Below are positions 1 to 8,700 of a stretch of DNA of 16,903 nt, piece by piece. Every line of letters begins with the position of its first letter. Position 1 is the first letter of the stretch. The translations under genes and the position numbers were made by a program. The stretch comes from Actinomycetes bacterium (GTDB lineage: Bacteria; Actinomycetota; CALGFH01), in the NCBI GenBank assembly GCA_030152105.1, contig JASLIH010000429.1, positions 1 to 16,903 on the forward strand. The letters run 5' to 3'. The notes under the pieces are model-generated. The model was not told where the DNA came from. It was given only the letters and a program-made list of their open reading frames with translations, and did no database searches.

Positions 1-1
1 C

Positions 2-3000
2 GCCACCCAGCTCGCCGTCGCCGAGCACCTCCACCCAGACCCGCCGGCGCTCTGGGCCATCGTCGACAAGACCGACCGCCTCTGGGAGCGTCGCCCCGCC
101 GACGCCGACTTCCTCACGGTGCGGGTCGGCCGCGGCCCGGCGCCCCTCGCCGCCAGGGCCCGCCTCGACACCGCCGGCGGCCCCCTTGTGGAGCACGACC
201 CGGAGCTGCTGCAAGCGGCGGAGGAGGTCGTCCGCCGAACGGCCTGGCTCCCCGGCGCCCCGGTGGTCGTCCCGCTCCGCCAGCTCGGCGTCCTCGCCCT
301 GACCGGGCCACCGGCCGGCACGCGCGCCCTCGCCCGTTCGCTGCTGTGCGAGCTCGCCACCTTCCACGCTCCCGACGACCTCAGGATCGAGGTGGTCCAT
401 CCCCCCAGAGCCCGCCCCGCGTGGGAGTGGACGACCTCGCTGCCCCACGCCCGCGACCCGACCACCGCCGGCGGCCAGCCCTCAGCCTCGCTGTGGACCG
501 GTGCCCGCGCCGACGCCAGTCCGTATCTCGTCGCGATCCTCGACCGAACCGAGCCGGGCCAGGGTGGCGACCCTTCGCCGGCGAGGCCGGGGAGCGGCGC
601 ACCGTCGGGGCACGGCGGGGAGGTGAGGGTCGCGGAGCTGCTCCAACGCTCAGCGGCGGTCGGGGTCACCGTCATCTGGCTGGCCGAGGCCACCGCCGGC
701 GAGCCGTCCGAGATCTCGATGCGCGTTCGCCTCGACGACGATGGCTTCGCCACCCTCCAGGAGACCACCCCGGGCGGCCACCGGGTCAACGGCATCCGGA
801 CCGACACCGCGGGCCTTCCCCTCTGCGAGGCCCTCGCCCGTCGCATGGCCCCACTCCGGCTCGAGCCCCCACCCTCGACAGCACCGCGCGCAGGTGCCGT
901 CCGCCTCTTCGACCTTCTCGACCGACCGGACGGACCTGGTGACGGGGTGCGACCGCGTCCTCGATCCGAGCTGCTCAGGGTGCCGGTCGGGGTCACCGTG
1001 CGTGGGGATCCGGTCCTGCTGGATCTCAAGGAGGCGGCCGAGGACGGCATCGGGCCGCACGGGCTGGTGGTCGGGGCCACAGGTTCGGGCAAGAGCGAGC
1101 TGCTGCGCACGGTCGTCGCCGGTCTGGCCGCCACCCACCCGCCCGACCAGCTCGCCTTCGTGCTGGTCGACTTCAAGGGCGGCGCCGCCTTCGCCGACCT
1201 GGCCCCGCTCCCGCAGGTCGCGGGCCTCATCACCAACCTGCAGTCCGACCTGTCGATGGTCGACCGGGCCCTGGCCGCCCTCCAGGGCGAGCTGGCCAGG
1301 CGCCAGCGGCTCCTCCACCTGGCCGGCAACCAGCCCGACCTGCGTGCCTACACGGCGCGTCGCGCGACCGACCCACGGCTGGAGCCGTTGCCCTGGCTGC
1401 TCATCGTGGTGGACGAGTTCGGCGAGCTGCTGACCGCCCGCCCCGAGTTCCTGGACCTGTTCAGCGCCATCGGCCGGGTCGGGCGCAGCCTCGGCATGCA
1501 CCTTCTGCTCGCCTCGCAACGCCTCGACGAGGGCCGCCTGCGCGGCCTCGACAGCCACCTCCGGTTCCGGATCTGCCTCCGCACCTTCAGCGCCGCCGAG
1601 TCCACCGCGGTCCTCGGCGTCCCCGACGCCTACCACCTGCCCGCAGCCCCCGGCTCGGCCCTGATCAAGGTGGACGCGTCCTCGCCCGTCCCCTTCACCG
1701 CCGCCCTCGTCTCCACACAGCCTGGTCAGCCCGGGGCGGCCGGCCTGACCGACCTCGAGGACCTGGTCGGCCGTCTGGCGGGAACCGGCCGGCCGGTCCA
1801 TCAGGTGTGGCTTCCGCCACTCGCCGCGGAGGTCGCTCTGGGTCCGCTGCTGCGCGACGCGGAGCCGGGCTGGCTCCGGGTGCCGGTCGGGGTGGTTGAC
1901 CGGCCGCACGAACAGGCGCAGGAGCCGCTGGTCCTGGACCTTTCGGGAAGCGCCGGGCACCTGGCGGTGGTCGGGGCGCCGAGGACCGGCAAGAGCACGT
2001 TGCTCTGCACGGTCGTGGCTGCCCTGGCCGCCCGCTGCCCGCCCGACGAGGTGCAGGCCTACGCCGTGGACCTCGGCGGCGGGCTCCTCCATCGACTGCG
2101 CGACCTGCCGCACGTCGGGGCCGTGTGCGGGCCCCGCGATGCCGAGCGGGCCCACCGCCTGGTCCGTGAGCTGCGGTCCGCGATCCTCGAGCGCGAACGG
2201 CGCTTCCAGGACCTGGGCGTCGACTCGATGGCCGCCTGGCATGAGCTTCGCCGGGAGGGTCTCGACCTCGGCGGCTTCGGAGAGGTGTTCCTGCTGATCG
2301 ACGACTGGGCGGCGTTCGTCCATGCGCTGCCCGAGCTGGAGGCCGAGGTCACCGAGCTGGCCGCTTCGGGTCTGCGCTACGGCGTCCACCTCGTCCTGGC
2401 CGCCAACCGCTGGGCCGAGCTGCGGCCCGGCCTCCGCGAGAACCTCGGCGGCCGCCTCGAGCTTCGACTCAACGACCCGCTGGAGTCCGAGCTCGGCCGG
2501 TCGGCGGCCGCGGCCCTGCCCATGGTGCCGGGCCGCGGCCTCACCCGGGCCGGCCTCCAGTTCCAGGCCGCCCTCCCCGGCCCGGCGGGCGCCATCCTCG
2601 GCCGTGCCATGGCGAGCCGCGGCGGCACGGTCGCCCCCCCGCTCCGGCTCCTGCCCACGCTGATCGGGGAGTCGGTCCTGAGGACCGCCGACCCAGCCGC
2701 CGACGGAGCACCGGCCGGGCTGCCGTTCGCCGTCGAGGAGCATCGCCTGGAACTGGTCCGGCTCGACCTGTTCGAGAGGTCGCCGCACCTGCTCGTCCTT
2801 GGTGACGCCGAGTGCGGCAAGACCAGCCTGCTCCGGCTCATCGCCAGGCAACTGGCCGCCCGATATCCGCCCGAGGAGGTCGCCCTGCTGGTCGTCGACC
2901 TGCGACGGGGACTGCTCGACCTGACCGCGCTGCCGAACCTGGCCGGCTACGCCTGCACCCCGGCAACGGTCGCCCAGACGGTGGAGCACCTGCACCGCGA

Positions 3001-3559
3001 GCTGACCGACCGCACCCCGGCCGACCACATCCTCTCACTCGGGCCCGTGGCGCCGGCCCGGCTGCCCGACCAGCTCGTGGCGTCGCCGAACGGGTCCCGG
3101 AGCTCGCCCTCGAGGCCGCGTCCCCGCCTGGCCGGGCCGGTCGGGGTGGGTCGGGGGCCGCGGTATGTCGTGCTGGTCGACGACGACGATCTCCTGCCGG
3201 CCTCGGCCGGGAGCCTGCTGCTTCCGCTGCTGGACCTGCTCGGGCTGGGCCGCGAGCTGGGGTTGCATCTGGTTCTGGGTCGCCGGGTCGCCGGGGCCGC
3301 CAGGGCGGCGTTCGAACCGGTCTTCCAGCGGCTCCGGGAGCTCGGGGGGCCGGGGCTGGTTCTGAGTGGCGATCCCGGCGAGGGACCGCTCCTCGGCGGT
3401 CAGAAGGCGGCCCACCTTCCTCCCGGTCGAGGGTTCCTCGTCCGGTCGCGTCGGCCGCCGACCCTCGTGCAGGTTCTCTACAGCCCGCCGGGCCGATCCG
3501 CTGAGGGAGACTCCGGGGCGGGTGAAGCGCGGCCGGAGGGGTGGGTGGGGGAGGGGTAA
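2..3559 (+). CDS. eccC: Type VII secretion EccC/EssC-type FtsK/SpoIIIE ATPase (5' partial)
   Basis: The reading frame is open from base 2 with no start, so this is the C-terminal 1185 residues of a larger protein; the usual N-terminal membrane segments are not in view. The visible start (HPDPPALW then LWERRPADADFLTVRVG) matches the region after the membrane helices in EccC proteins. Three P-loop domains follow, each with Walker A and B, numbered from base 2: GATGSGKS at residue 358 with VVDEF near 471; GAPRTGKS at 658 with LIDDW near 767; GDAECGKT at 934 with LVDDDD near 1060. Only domain 1 has the Asp-Glu pair expected of an active ATPase. Known EccC/EssC proteins power export of WXG100 substrates through the type VII secretion membrane complex. 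Pro/Gly/Ser-rich insertions lie before domain 1 and in domain 3. The first ATG/GTG-like codon at 119 is internal. Other secretion genes would be upstream, outside the window. Confidence 0.85.
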   Translation, partial: ATQLAVAEHLHPDPPALWAIVDKTDRLWERRPADADFLTVRVGRGPAPLAARARLDTAGGPLVEHDPELLQAAEEVVRRTAWLPGAPVVVPLRQLGVLALTGPPAGTRALARSLLCELATFHAPDDLRIEVVHPPRARPAWEWTTSLPHARDPTTAGGQPSASLWTGARADASPYLVAILDRTEPGQGGDPSPARPGSGAPSGHGGEVRVAELLQRSAAVGVTVIWLAEATAGEPSEISMRVRLDDDGFATLQETTPGGHRVNGIRTDTAGLPLCEALARRMAPLRLEPPPSTAPRAGAVRLFDLLDRPDGPGDGVRPRPRSELLRVPVGVTVRGDPVLLDLKEAAEDGIGPHGLVVGATGSGKSELLRTVVAGLAATHPPDQLAFVLVDFKGGAAFADLAPLPQVAGLITNLQSDLSMVDRALAALQGELARRQRLLHLAGNQPDLRAYTARRATDPRLEPLPWLLIVVDEFGELLTARPEFLDLFSAIGRVGRSLGMHLLLASQRLDEGRLRGLDSHLRFRICLRTFSAAESTAVLGVPDAYHLPAAPGSALIKVDASSPVPFTAALVSTQPGQPGAAGLTDLEDLVGRLAGTGRPVHQVWLPPLAAEVALGPLLRDAEPGWLRVPVGVVDRPHEQAQEPLVLDLSGSAGHLAVVGAPRTGKSTLLCTVVAALAARCPPDEVQAYAVDLGGGLLHRLRDLPHVGAVCGPRDAERAHRLVRELRSAILERERRFQDLGVDSMAAWHELRREGLDLGGFGEVFLLIDDWAAFVHALPELEAEVTELAASGLRYGVHLVLAANRWAELRPGLRENLGGRLELRLNDPLESELGRSAAAALPMVPGRGLTRAGLQFQAALPGPAGAILGRAMASRGGTVAPPLRLLPTLIGESVLRTADPAADGAPAGLPFAVEEHRLELVRLDLFERSPHLLVLGDAECGKTSLLRLIARQLAARYPPEEVALLVVDLRRGLLDLTALPNLAGYACTPATVAQTVEHLHRELTDRTPADHILSLGPVAPARLPDQLVASPNGSRSSPSRPRPRLAGPVGVGRGPRYVVLVDDDDLLPASAGSLLLPLLDLLGLGRELGLHLVLGRRVAGAARAAFEPVFQRLRELGGPGLVLSGDPGEGPLLGGQKAAHLPPGRGFLVRSRRPPTLVQVLYSPPGRSAEGDSGAGEARPEGWVGEG
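3538..3556 (+). other. G-quadruplex-forming motif at the eccC stop codon
   Basis: Four G-runs of 4, 3, 5 and 4 bases (3538-3541, 3543-3545, 3547-3551, 3553-3556) are separated by single-base loops T, T and A. The last run touches the TAA stop at 3557. This fits the canonical G-quadruplex pattern with the shortest loops, which are the most stable type, on the coding (RNA) strand. It encodes the Gly/Trp-rich C-terminal tail of EccC. No function has been shown; it could affect termination of eccC transcription or insulate the rimP promoter just downstream. Confidence 0.6.
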
Positions 3560-3586
3560 ATGCGCAGGCCAGGGCCGTCAAATTGG

Positions 3587-3615
3587 TTGCTGGTTGGCGT
3601 CACGAGTGCTATCTT
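3587..3615 (+). promoter_or_regulatory. Candidate promoter of the rimP-nusA-infB operon
   Basis: TTGCTG at 3587-3592 is followed after 17 nt by TATCTT at 3610-3615, with TG at 3607-3608 forming an extended -10 element. It lies in the only fairly AT-containing stretch between eccC and rimP. The predicted transcription start is near 3622, giving a leader of about 170 nt. Recognition by eye only. Confidence 0.5.
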
Positions 3616-3673
3616 GCACCCTGTTGACGTATGGCCGTCCGGCCTGTTGCCAGGTCAGGCACCGGTGAGGAGC

Positions 3674-3696
3674 GAAGTGGGCATTGCGCCCACTTC
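3674..3696 (+). promoter_or_regulatory. rimP leader hairpin (possible attenuator)
   Basis: GAAGTGGGC (3674-3682) pairs perfectly with GCCCACTTC (3688-3696) around a 5-nt loop, ATTGC. The stem has four A-T pairs, unusual against the surrounding base composition. It is followed by TGTGTTGT, which is U-rich for this genome but not a clean U-tract. Its position, between the predicted promoter and rimP, suits a transcription attenuator or a conserved leader RNA of this operon; NusA, encoded two genes on, is a natural candidate to act on such a pause hairpin. The regulatory role is inferred. Confidence 0.55.
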
Positions 3697-3795
3697 TGTG
3701 TTGTCAGGGGGCCGGCGGCGCGGCGACGAGGTGGAATGGTGCCGCTACCGAGAGGGCGAGCAGCAACGCGCGACATGTGAGGGAGGTCGGTGAGC

Positions 3796-4269
3796 GTGAC
3801 GGCGCTTCCTTCGCATGTCCAAGAGCTGGCCGACCGGGTGGCCACCGGCCACGGGGTCGAGGTGCTGGAGCTGGCCCTCCGCGGCCAGGGCCGCGGGCGG
3901 GTGCTGAGCGTGATCATCGACGCCGAGGAGCCGGTCGAGGCCGACGTCGTCGAGGTGGTCTCCAAGGACCTGTCGCGCGCGCTCGACCAGGACGACCCGG
4001 TCGCCGGCAGCTACACCCTCGAGGTGAGCACTCCCGGGCTCTCGCGTCCGCTCCAGACCCGCCGGGACTTCCGCCGCCAGCGCGGTCACGAGGTCAGCAT
4101 CGTCCGGGGCGGGTCGGCGGACACCGCCGAGGGCGTCGCCGGCGAGACACCGGTGCAGGGTGTGGTCGTCGACGCCGACGACGAGGCGGTCACCCTGGAG
4201 GTGGACGGCAGCCAGGTGAGGATCCCGCTGTCCGAGGTGGTTCAGGGGAAGGTGGTGTTGCCGTGGTGA
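3796..4269 (+). CDS. rimP: Ribosome maturation factor RimP
   Basis: RimP binds the free 30S subunit and assists maturation of the head region. The protein (about 157 aa) shows the expected two-part layout. The N-terminal alpha/beta domain contains the family signature around SYTLEVSTPGLSRPL, preceded by DVVEVVSKDLSRALDQ. The C-terminal SH3-like domain contains VDGSQVRIPLSEVVQGKVV. I chose the GTG at 3796 because GGGAGG at 3781-3786 lies 9 nt upstream. The GTG at 3790, two codons earlier, would leave only 3 nt and is the alternative. It is the first gene of the rimP-nusA-infB operon, 49 nt upstream of nusA, and is preceded by a promoter and hairpin leader. Identification is firm; only the start is uncertain. 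Confidence 0.93.
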   Translation: MTALPSHVQELADRVATGHGVEVLELALRGQGRGRVLSVIIDAEEPVEADVVEVVSKDLSRALDQDDPVAGSYTLEVSTPGLSRPLQTRRDFRRQRGHEVSIVRGGSADTAEGVAGETPVQGVVVDADDEAVTLEVDGSQVRIPLSEVVQGKVVLPW

Positions 4270-4318
4270 CGCGCAACCGCACCCGACCAGGAGCCACCAG
4301 CAATGAGAGGACGGCGAC

Positions 4319-5311
4319 GTGAAGATCCCGATCGACGAGCTGCGCTTCCTCGAGCGTGAGAAGGGCATCGCACTCGAGACGGTCATCAGCGCGCTCGAGA
4401 GCGCCCTTGCCGCCGCCTACAAGCGCCAGCCCAACGCGCCCGAGGGGGCGCGGGTGGTGGTGGACCGCGACAGCGGCGACGTGACCGTGTTCGCCCAGGA
4501 GCTGGACGACGAGGAGCAGGTCATCCGCGAGTGGGAGGACACCCCCTCCGACTTCGGCCGGATCGCCGCGGTCACCGCCAAGCAGGTGATCATGCAGCGC
4601 CTGCGGGAGGCCGAGCGCGACGTGACCTTCGGCGAGTACGAGGGGCGCGTCGGCGACATCGTCACCGGCATCGTGCAGCAGCGCGACCAGCGCCACATCT
4701 CGGTCGACCTGGGCAAGATCGAGGCCGACCTGCCCCATTCCGAGCAGGTGCCGAGCGAGCACTACCAGCACAACGACCGGCTGAAGGTGTACGTGACCGA
4801 CGTCGTCCGGTCGGCCAGAGGGCTGCGGGTGGTGGTGTCGCGGACCCACCCCAACCTGATCAAGCGCCTGTTCGAGCTGGAGGTGCCCGAGATCGCCGAG
4901 GGCATCGTCGAGATCACCAACGTCGCCCGGGAGCCGGGGCACCGGACCAAGATCGCCGTCCGCAGCCACGAGCCCGGGGTCGACCCCAAGGGCGCCTGCG
5001 TCGGGGCCCGCGGGTCGCGGGTGCGCATGGTGGTCAACGAGCTGCGCGGTGAGAAGATCGACATCGTGTCCTGGTCGGAGGACGCGGCCCAGTTCGTGGC
5101 CGAGGCGCTCTCGCCGGCCAAGGTGAAGAGCGTGCAGATCGACGAGCAGGAGCGGACCGCGCACGTGGTGGTCCCCGACTACCAGCTCTCGCTCGCCATC
5201 GGCAAGGAGGGGCAGAATGCCCGCTTGGCGGCAAGGCTGACCGGCTGGCGGATCGACATCGTGAGCGAGAGCCAGGCCGCCGAGCAGGCGAGCCAGGGCC
5301 AGCGGCGCTGA
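4319..5311 (+). CDS. nusA: Transcription termination/antitermination factor NusA
   Basis: NusA binds RNA polymerase and modulates pausing, termination and antitermination. At 330 aa this is the short form without the C-terminal acidic repeats of proteobacteria, as is usual in actinobacteria and Firmicutes. Domains in order: an N-terminal RNA polymerase-binding domain (1-105; starts [20 protein letters not shown]); an S1 domain (about 106-180; [19 protein letters not shown]); KH1 with [12 protein letters not shown] at 225-236; KH2 with [19 protein letters not shown] from 292. It starts at GTG 4319, with GAGAGGA at 4305-4311 as the ribosome binding site. It lies between rimP and ylxR in the standard order and may regulate its own operon through the leader hairpin (inference). 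Confidence 0.97.
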   Translation: MKIPIDELRFLEREKGIALETVISALESALAAAYKRQPNAPEGARVVVDRDSGDVTVFAQELDDEEQVIREWEDTPSDFGRIAAVTAKQVIMQRLREAERDVTFGEYEGRVGDIVTGIVQQRDQRHISVDLGKIEADLPHSEQVPSEHYQHNDRLKVYVTDVVRSARGLRVVVSRTHPNLIKRLFELEVPEIAEGIVEITNVAREPGHRTKIAVRSHEPGVDPKGACVGARGSRVRMVVNELRGEKIDIVSWSEDAAQFVAEALSPAKVKSVQIDEQERTAHVVVPDYQLSLAIGKEGQNARLAARLTGWRIDIVSESQAAEQASQGQRR

Positions 5312-5327
5312 CGAGCGGGAGGCGGGC

Positions 5328-5795
5328 ATGATGCGAACGGTGGAGGAGGTGGGAATGCGCAAGCGGTCACCAGGCGTTGCAGGTGATGAGGCGGAGTCCG
5401 GGCGTGCGAGCGTCCAGGCGACGACTCGGCAACGAGATGCCAATGCGGCCACGCGGCGGGCCGGTGCGAGCCGAACGCCGCAGCGGACCTGTGTGGTGTG
5501 CCGGGCGACGACCGCGAAGCGTACCCTCCATCGGATCGTGCGTTCGCCGGCCGGGACGGTCACCTACGACCCGACCGGGAAGGCGGCCGGTCGTGGCGCC
5601 TATCTGTGCGGGCAGCCAGAGTGCCTGGACATGGCGGTGCGGCGGCGCAGCATCCAACGAGCCCTGAAGGTGACCGACACGGTGGCGGCCAGCGCCGCCG
5701 TCGAGGCACTGAAGAACCGAATGTTGAGCGAGCGGGTCGCGCTGGCCAGTCGGCCCTCCCACTCGAGCGATGACGAGGAAGTGAGATCTGGTTGA
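5328..5795 (+). CDS. ylxR: YlxR/RnpM family RNA-binding protein
   Basis: The family core is in the middle of the protein: [20 protein letters not shown], then [12 protein letters not shown] and the [15 protein letters not shown] helix. In Bacillus subtilis the family member has been described as a modulator of RNase P (RnpM). The gene lies between nusA and infB as usual. The start is ambiguous: ATG 5328 has GGGAGG at 5317-5322, while the in-frame ATG at 5355 has the stronger GGAGGAGG at 5342-5349, 5 nt away. Either start leaves an unconserved, Ala/Arg-rich N-terminal extension ahead of the core (about 50 residues from 5328, about 40 from 5355), longer than the roughly 90-residue typical member. 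The stop overlaps the infB start by 4 nt (TTGA), implying translational coupling. Confidence 0.88.
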   Translation: MMRTVEEVGMRKRSPGVAGDEAESGRASVQATTRQRDANAATRRAGASRTPQRTCVVCRATTAKRTLHRIVRSPAGTVTYDPTGKAAGRGAYLCGQPECLDMAVRRRSIQRALKVTDTVAASAAVEALKNRMLSERVALASRPSHSSDDEEVRSG

Positions 5796-8700
5796 GCAAC
5801 CCGCGGGTGTATGAGATCGCCAAAGAGCTTGGGGTCCCGTCCAAGGACCTGCTTGCCAAGCTGTCCTCCATGGGGGTGGAGGCCAAGAGCCATTCGTCGA
5901 CGGTGACCCAGGACGTGGCCGACAAGCTGCGTTCGTCGGCAGGCGGAGGCCGCCCGGCGCGGACCGGCCAGTCCCGGCAGGACCAGGGCGACCGTCCCGC
6001 GCAGGCTCGTACCGCCGGCGCTGGCGCCGGCCAGGAAGCGTCGGCAGGCCAGGCCCGTTCTGGGCAGTCCGAGGCCGGACAGGCGCGACCCGCCCAGCCG
6101 GGCGCGGGCCAGTCGGGCGCCGAGCAGCCGGGTGCCGGACAGAGCCGCCCCGCGCAGCCAGGCGCCGGTCAGCCACGTCCGGGCCAGCCCGGTGCCGGCC
6201 AGCGCCCGGGACAGCCGGGTGCCGGTCAGGCCCGCCCTGGGCAGCCGGGCGCCGGTCAGCCGCGACCTGGGCAGCCAGGGCAGCCGCGACCTGTGGGTCG
6301 CGACGGCAAGCCGCTGCCGCCCGGGGTTCGTCCGCTCCCGCCCGGGGCGCGGCCGCTGCCTCCGGGTGTCCGTCCGCTTCCCCCGGGCGCGCGGCCCATT
6401 GGCCGCGACGGCAAGCCGCTGCCGCCCGGGGTTCGTCCGCTTCCGCCGGGCGTGCGCCCGCTCCCCCCTGGAGCGCGGCCGCTGCCGCCCGGCGCCCGGC
6501 CCGTCGGCCGTGACGGCCGTCCGCTTCCGCCAGGTGCCCGTCCGGTCGGGCCCGGCGGCCGCCCGCTGCCCCCGGGCGCCCGCCCGGCCCCGCCGGGCGC
6601 TGGGCGTCCAGGCATGGGCCAGCGCCAGGGCCCGCCAGGGGCCGGCGGTCGACCCGGCATGGGTCAGGGTGGCCGCCCCGGCGGTCCCGGCCAGCCCGGC
6701 GTGCGCGGTGGACAGCCCGGACAGGGCCGCCCCGGTGGTCCCGGTGGCGGCGCCGGCCGTCCCGGCGGCTACGGCAGCGGTCCGGGTGCTCCCGGCGGCG
6801 GGACCGGCCGTCCTGGCGTCGGTGGTCGTCCCGGTGGTCCCGGTGGCGGCGGTGGCCGTCCCGGCGGCCCGGGTGGCGGCGGTGGCCGTCCCGGCTTCGG
6901 TGGTCGCCCCGGTGGTCCCGGTGGCGGTCTCGGTCGTCCCGGTGGCAGCCGCTTCGGAGGCCGCGGGCGTCCCAAGAAGCGCCGCGGCGGGCGTCGCCGT
7001 GAAGAGTTCGAGGCCATGGGCGCCCCGACCATCGAGGCCAACCCCGACATCTCGGTCGAGGGTCTGGTTCGGGTCCCGCGCGGGGTCACCGTGCAGGACC
7101 TGGCCGACCGGCTCGGCCAGCCCGCCGGGGACCTGATCCGCGTGCTCATGCAGATGGGCGAGATGCTCACCGCCACCCAGTCGATGTCCGACGAGGCGGT
7201 GGCCCTGCTGGCCGAGGAGATCGGGGCCCGGATCGAGGTCGTCGACCCGAGCGAGGCCGACGCCCTCCAGGAGATCGAGGGCTGGGAGGACACCGAGGCC
7301 GACCGCGACGAGGACCTGCGTCCCCGCCCGCCGGTGGTGACCGTCATGGGTCACGTCGACCACGGCAAGACCAAGCTGCTCGACGCCATCCGCAACACCG
7401 ACGTGGTCGCCCGCGAGGCCGGTGGCATCACCCAGCACATCGGTGCCTACCAGGTCAGGGCCGGCGCCGACGGCCGGCTGGTGACCTTCATCGACACCCC
7501 GGGCCACGAGGCGTTCACCGCCATGCGTGCTCGGGGCGCGGCCGTCACCGACGTGGCCGTGCTGGTGGTCGCCGCCGACGACGGGGTCATGCCCCAGACC
7601 GTTGAGGCGATCAACCACGCCAAGGCGGCCGGGGTGCCGATCGTGGTGGCGGTGAACAAGGTCGACAAGGAGGACGCCAACCCGGCCAAGGTCCGCCAGC
7701 AGCTGACCGAGTACGACCTGGTGGCGGAGGAGTACGGCGGCAAGACCCAGTTCGTGGACGTGTCGGCCAAGACCCAGCAGAACCTCGACACCCTTGTCGA
7801 GACCATCCTGCTGGTCGCCGACGTCGAGCTGAACCTCAAGGCCAACCCCGACCGGCGCGCCCAGGGCTCGGTCATCGAGGCCCACCTGGACAAGGGCCGC
7901 GGCCCGGTGGCGACCATCCTGGTCCGCCGGGGCACCCTGCACGTCGGGGACGCGGTGGCCGCCGGGACCGCCTTCGGGCGGGTCCGGGCCATGTTCGACG
8001 AGAACGGCAAGGAGGTCGAGGCCGCCGTCCCGGCCCAGCCGGTGGTGGTCATCGGCCTCTCGGCCCCGCCGAGCGCCGGCGACGAGGTCAGGGCGGTCAC
8101 CGACGAGCGCATCGCCCGCGGGATCTCCCAGACCAGGGAGGCCCGCCAGCGTCAGGCGGCCATCGCCACCAGCCGGGCCCCACGCCTGGAGGACCTGTTC
8201 GCCAGGATCCGCGAGGGCCAGCTCCAGGAGCTGCCGCTGATCATCAAGGCCGACGTGATGGGCTCGGTCGAGGCCATCGACGACGCGCTGGGCCGGATCG
8301 AGATCCCCGAGGTCCGGCTGCGGGTGCTCCACAAGGCGGCCGGCGCCATCACCGAGGACGACGTCAGCCTGGCCGCGGTGGCCGGGGCGATCATCATCGG
8401 CTTCTCGGTGCGGCCCACCCCGGCGGCGCGCGACCTTGCCAACCGCGAGGGCGTCGACATCCGCCTCTACTCGGTCATCTACCAGGTGGTGGAGGACATC
8501 GAGAAGGCCCTCAAGGGCCTGCTCGCCCCCGAGTTCGAGGAGCGCCAGACCGGCACCGCCGAGGTCCGCCAGACCTTCCGGGTGCCGCGGATCGGCGTGG
8601 TCGCCGGGTCGTACGTCACCTCGGGTGAGATCACCCGGGGGTCCAAGGCCCGGCTGGTCCGCGACGGCGTGGTCGTCTACGACGGGCGCATCGGCTCGCT

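Noticed and set aside
650..3028. 792-codon minus-strand open frame opposite eccC.
   Set aside because: A shadow of the GC-rich coding strand; no recognisable domain, while the + strand shows three Walker A/B pairs.
3624..3652. TTGACG at 3624-3629 as a second -35 box for rimP.
   Set aside because: No TAnnnT lies 16-18 nt downstream; the region that should hold a -10 is GTTGCCAGG-like.
3560..3793. 77-codon + strand ORF starting right after the eccC stop and ending GTGA over a possible rimP start.
   Set aside because: The overlap looks like the other coupled pairs, but third positions are much less G/C-rich than in real genes here, and it runs through the promoter and the leader hairpin. Non-coding leader is more likely.
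6290..6604. Regular short direct repeats that could suggest a CRISPR array.
   Set aside because: The units are contiguous 21-mers without spacers, in frame inside infB, and vary at synonymous positions.
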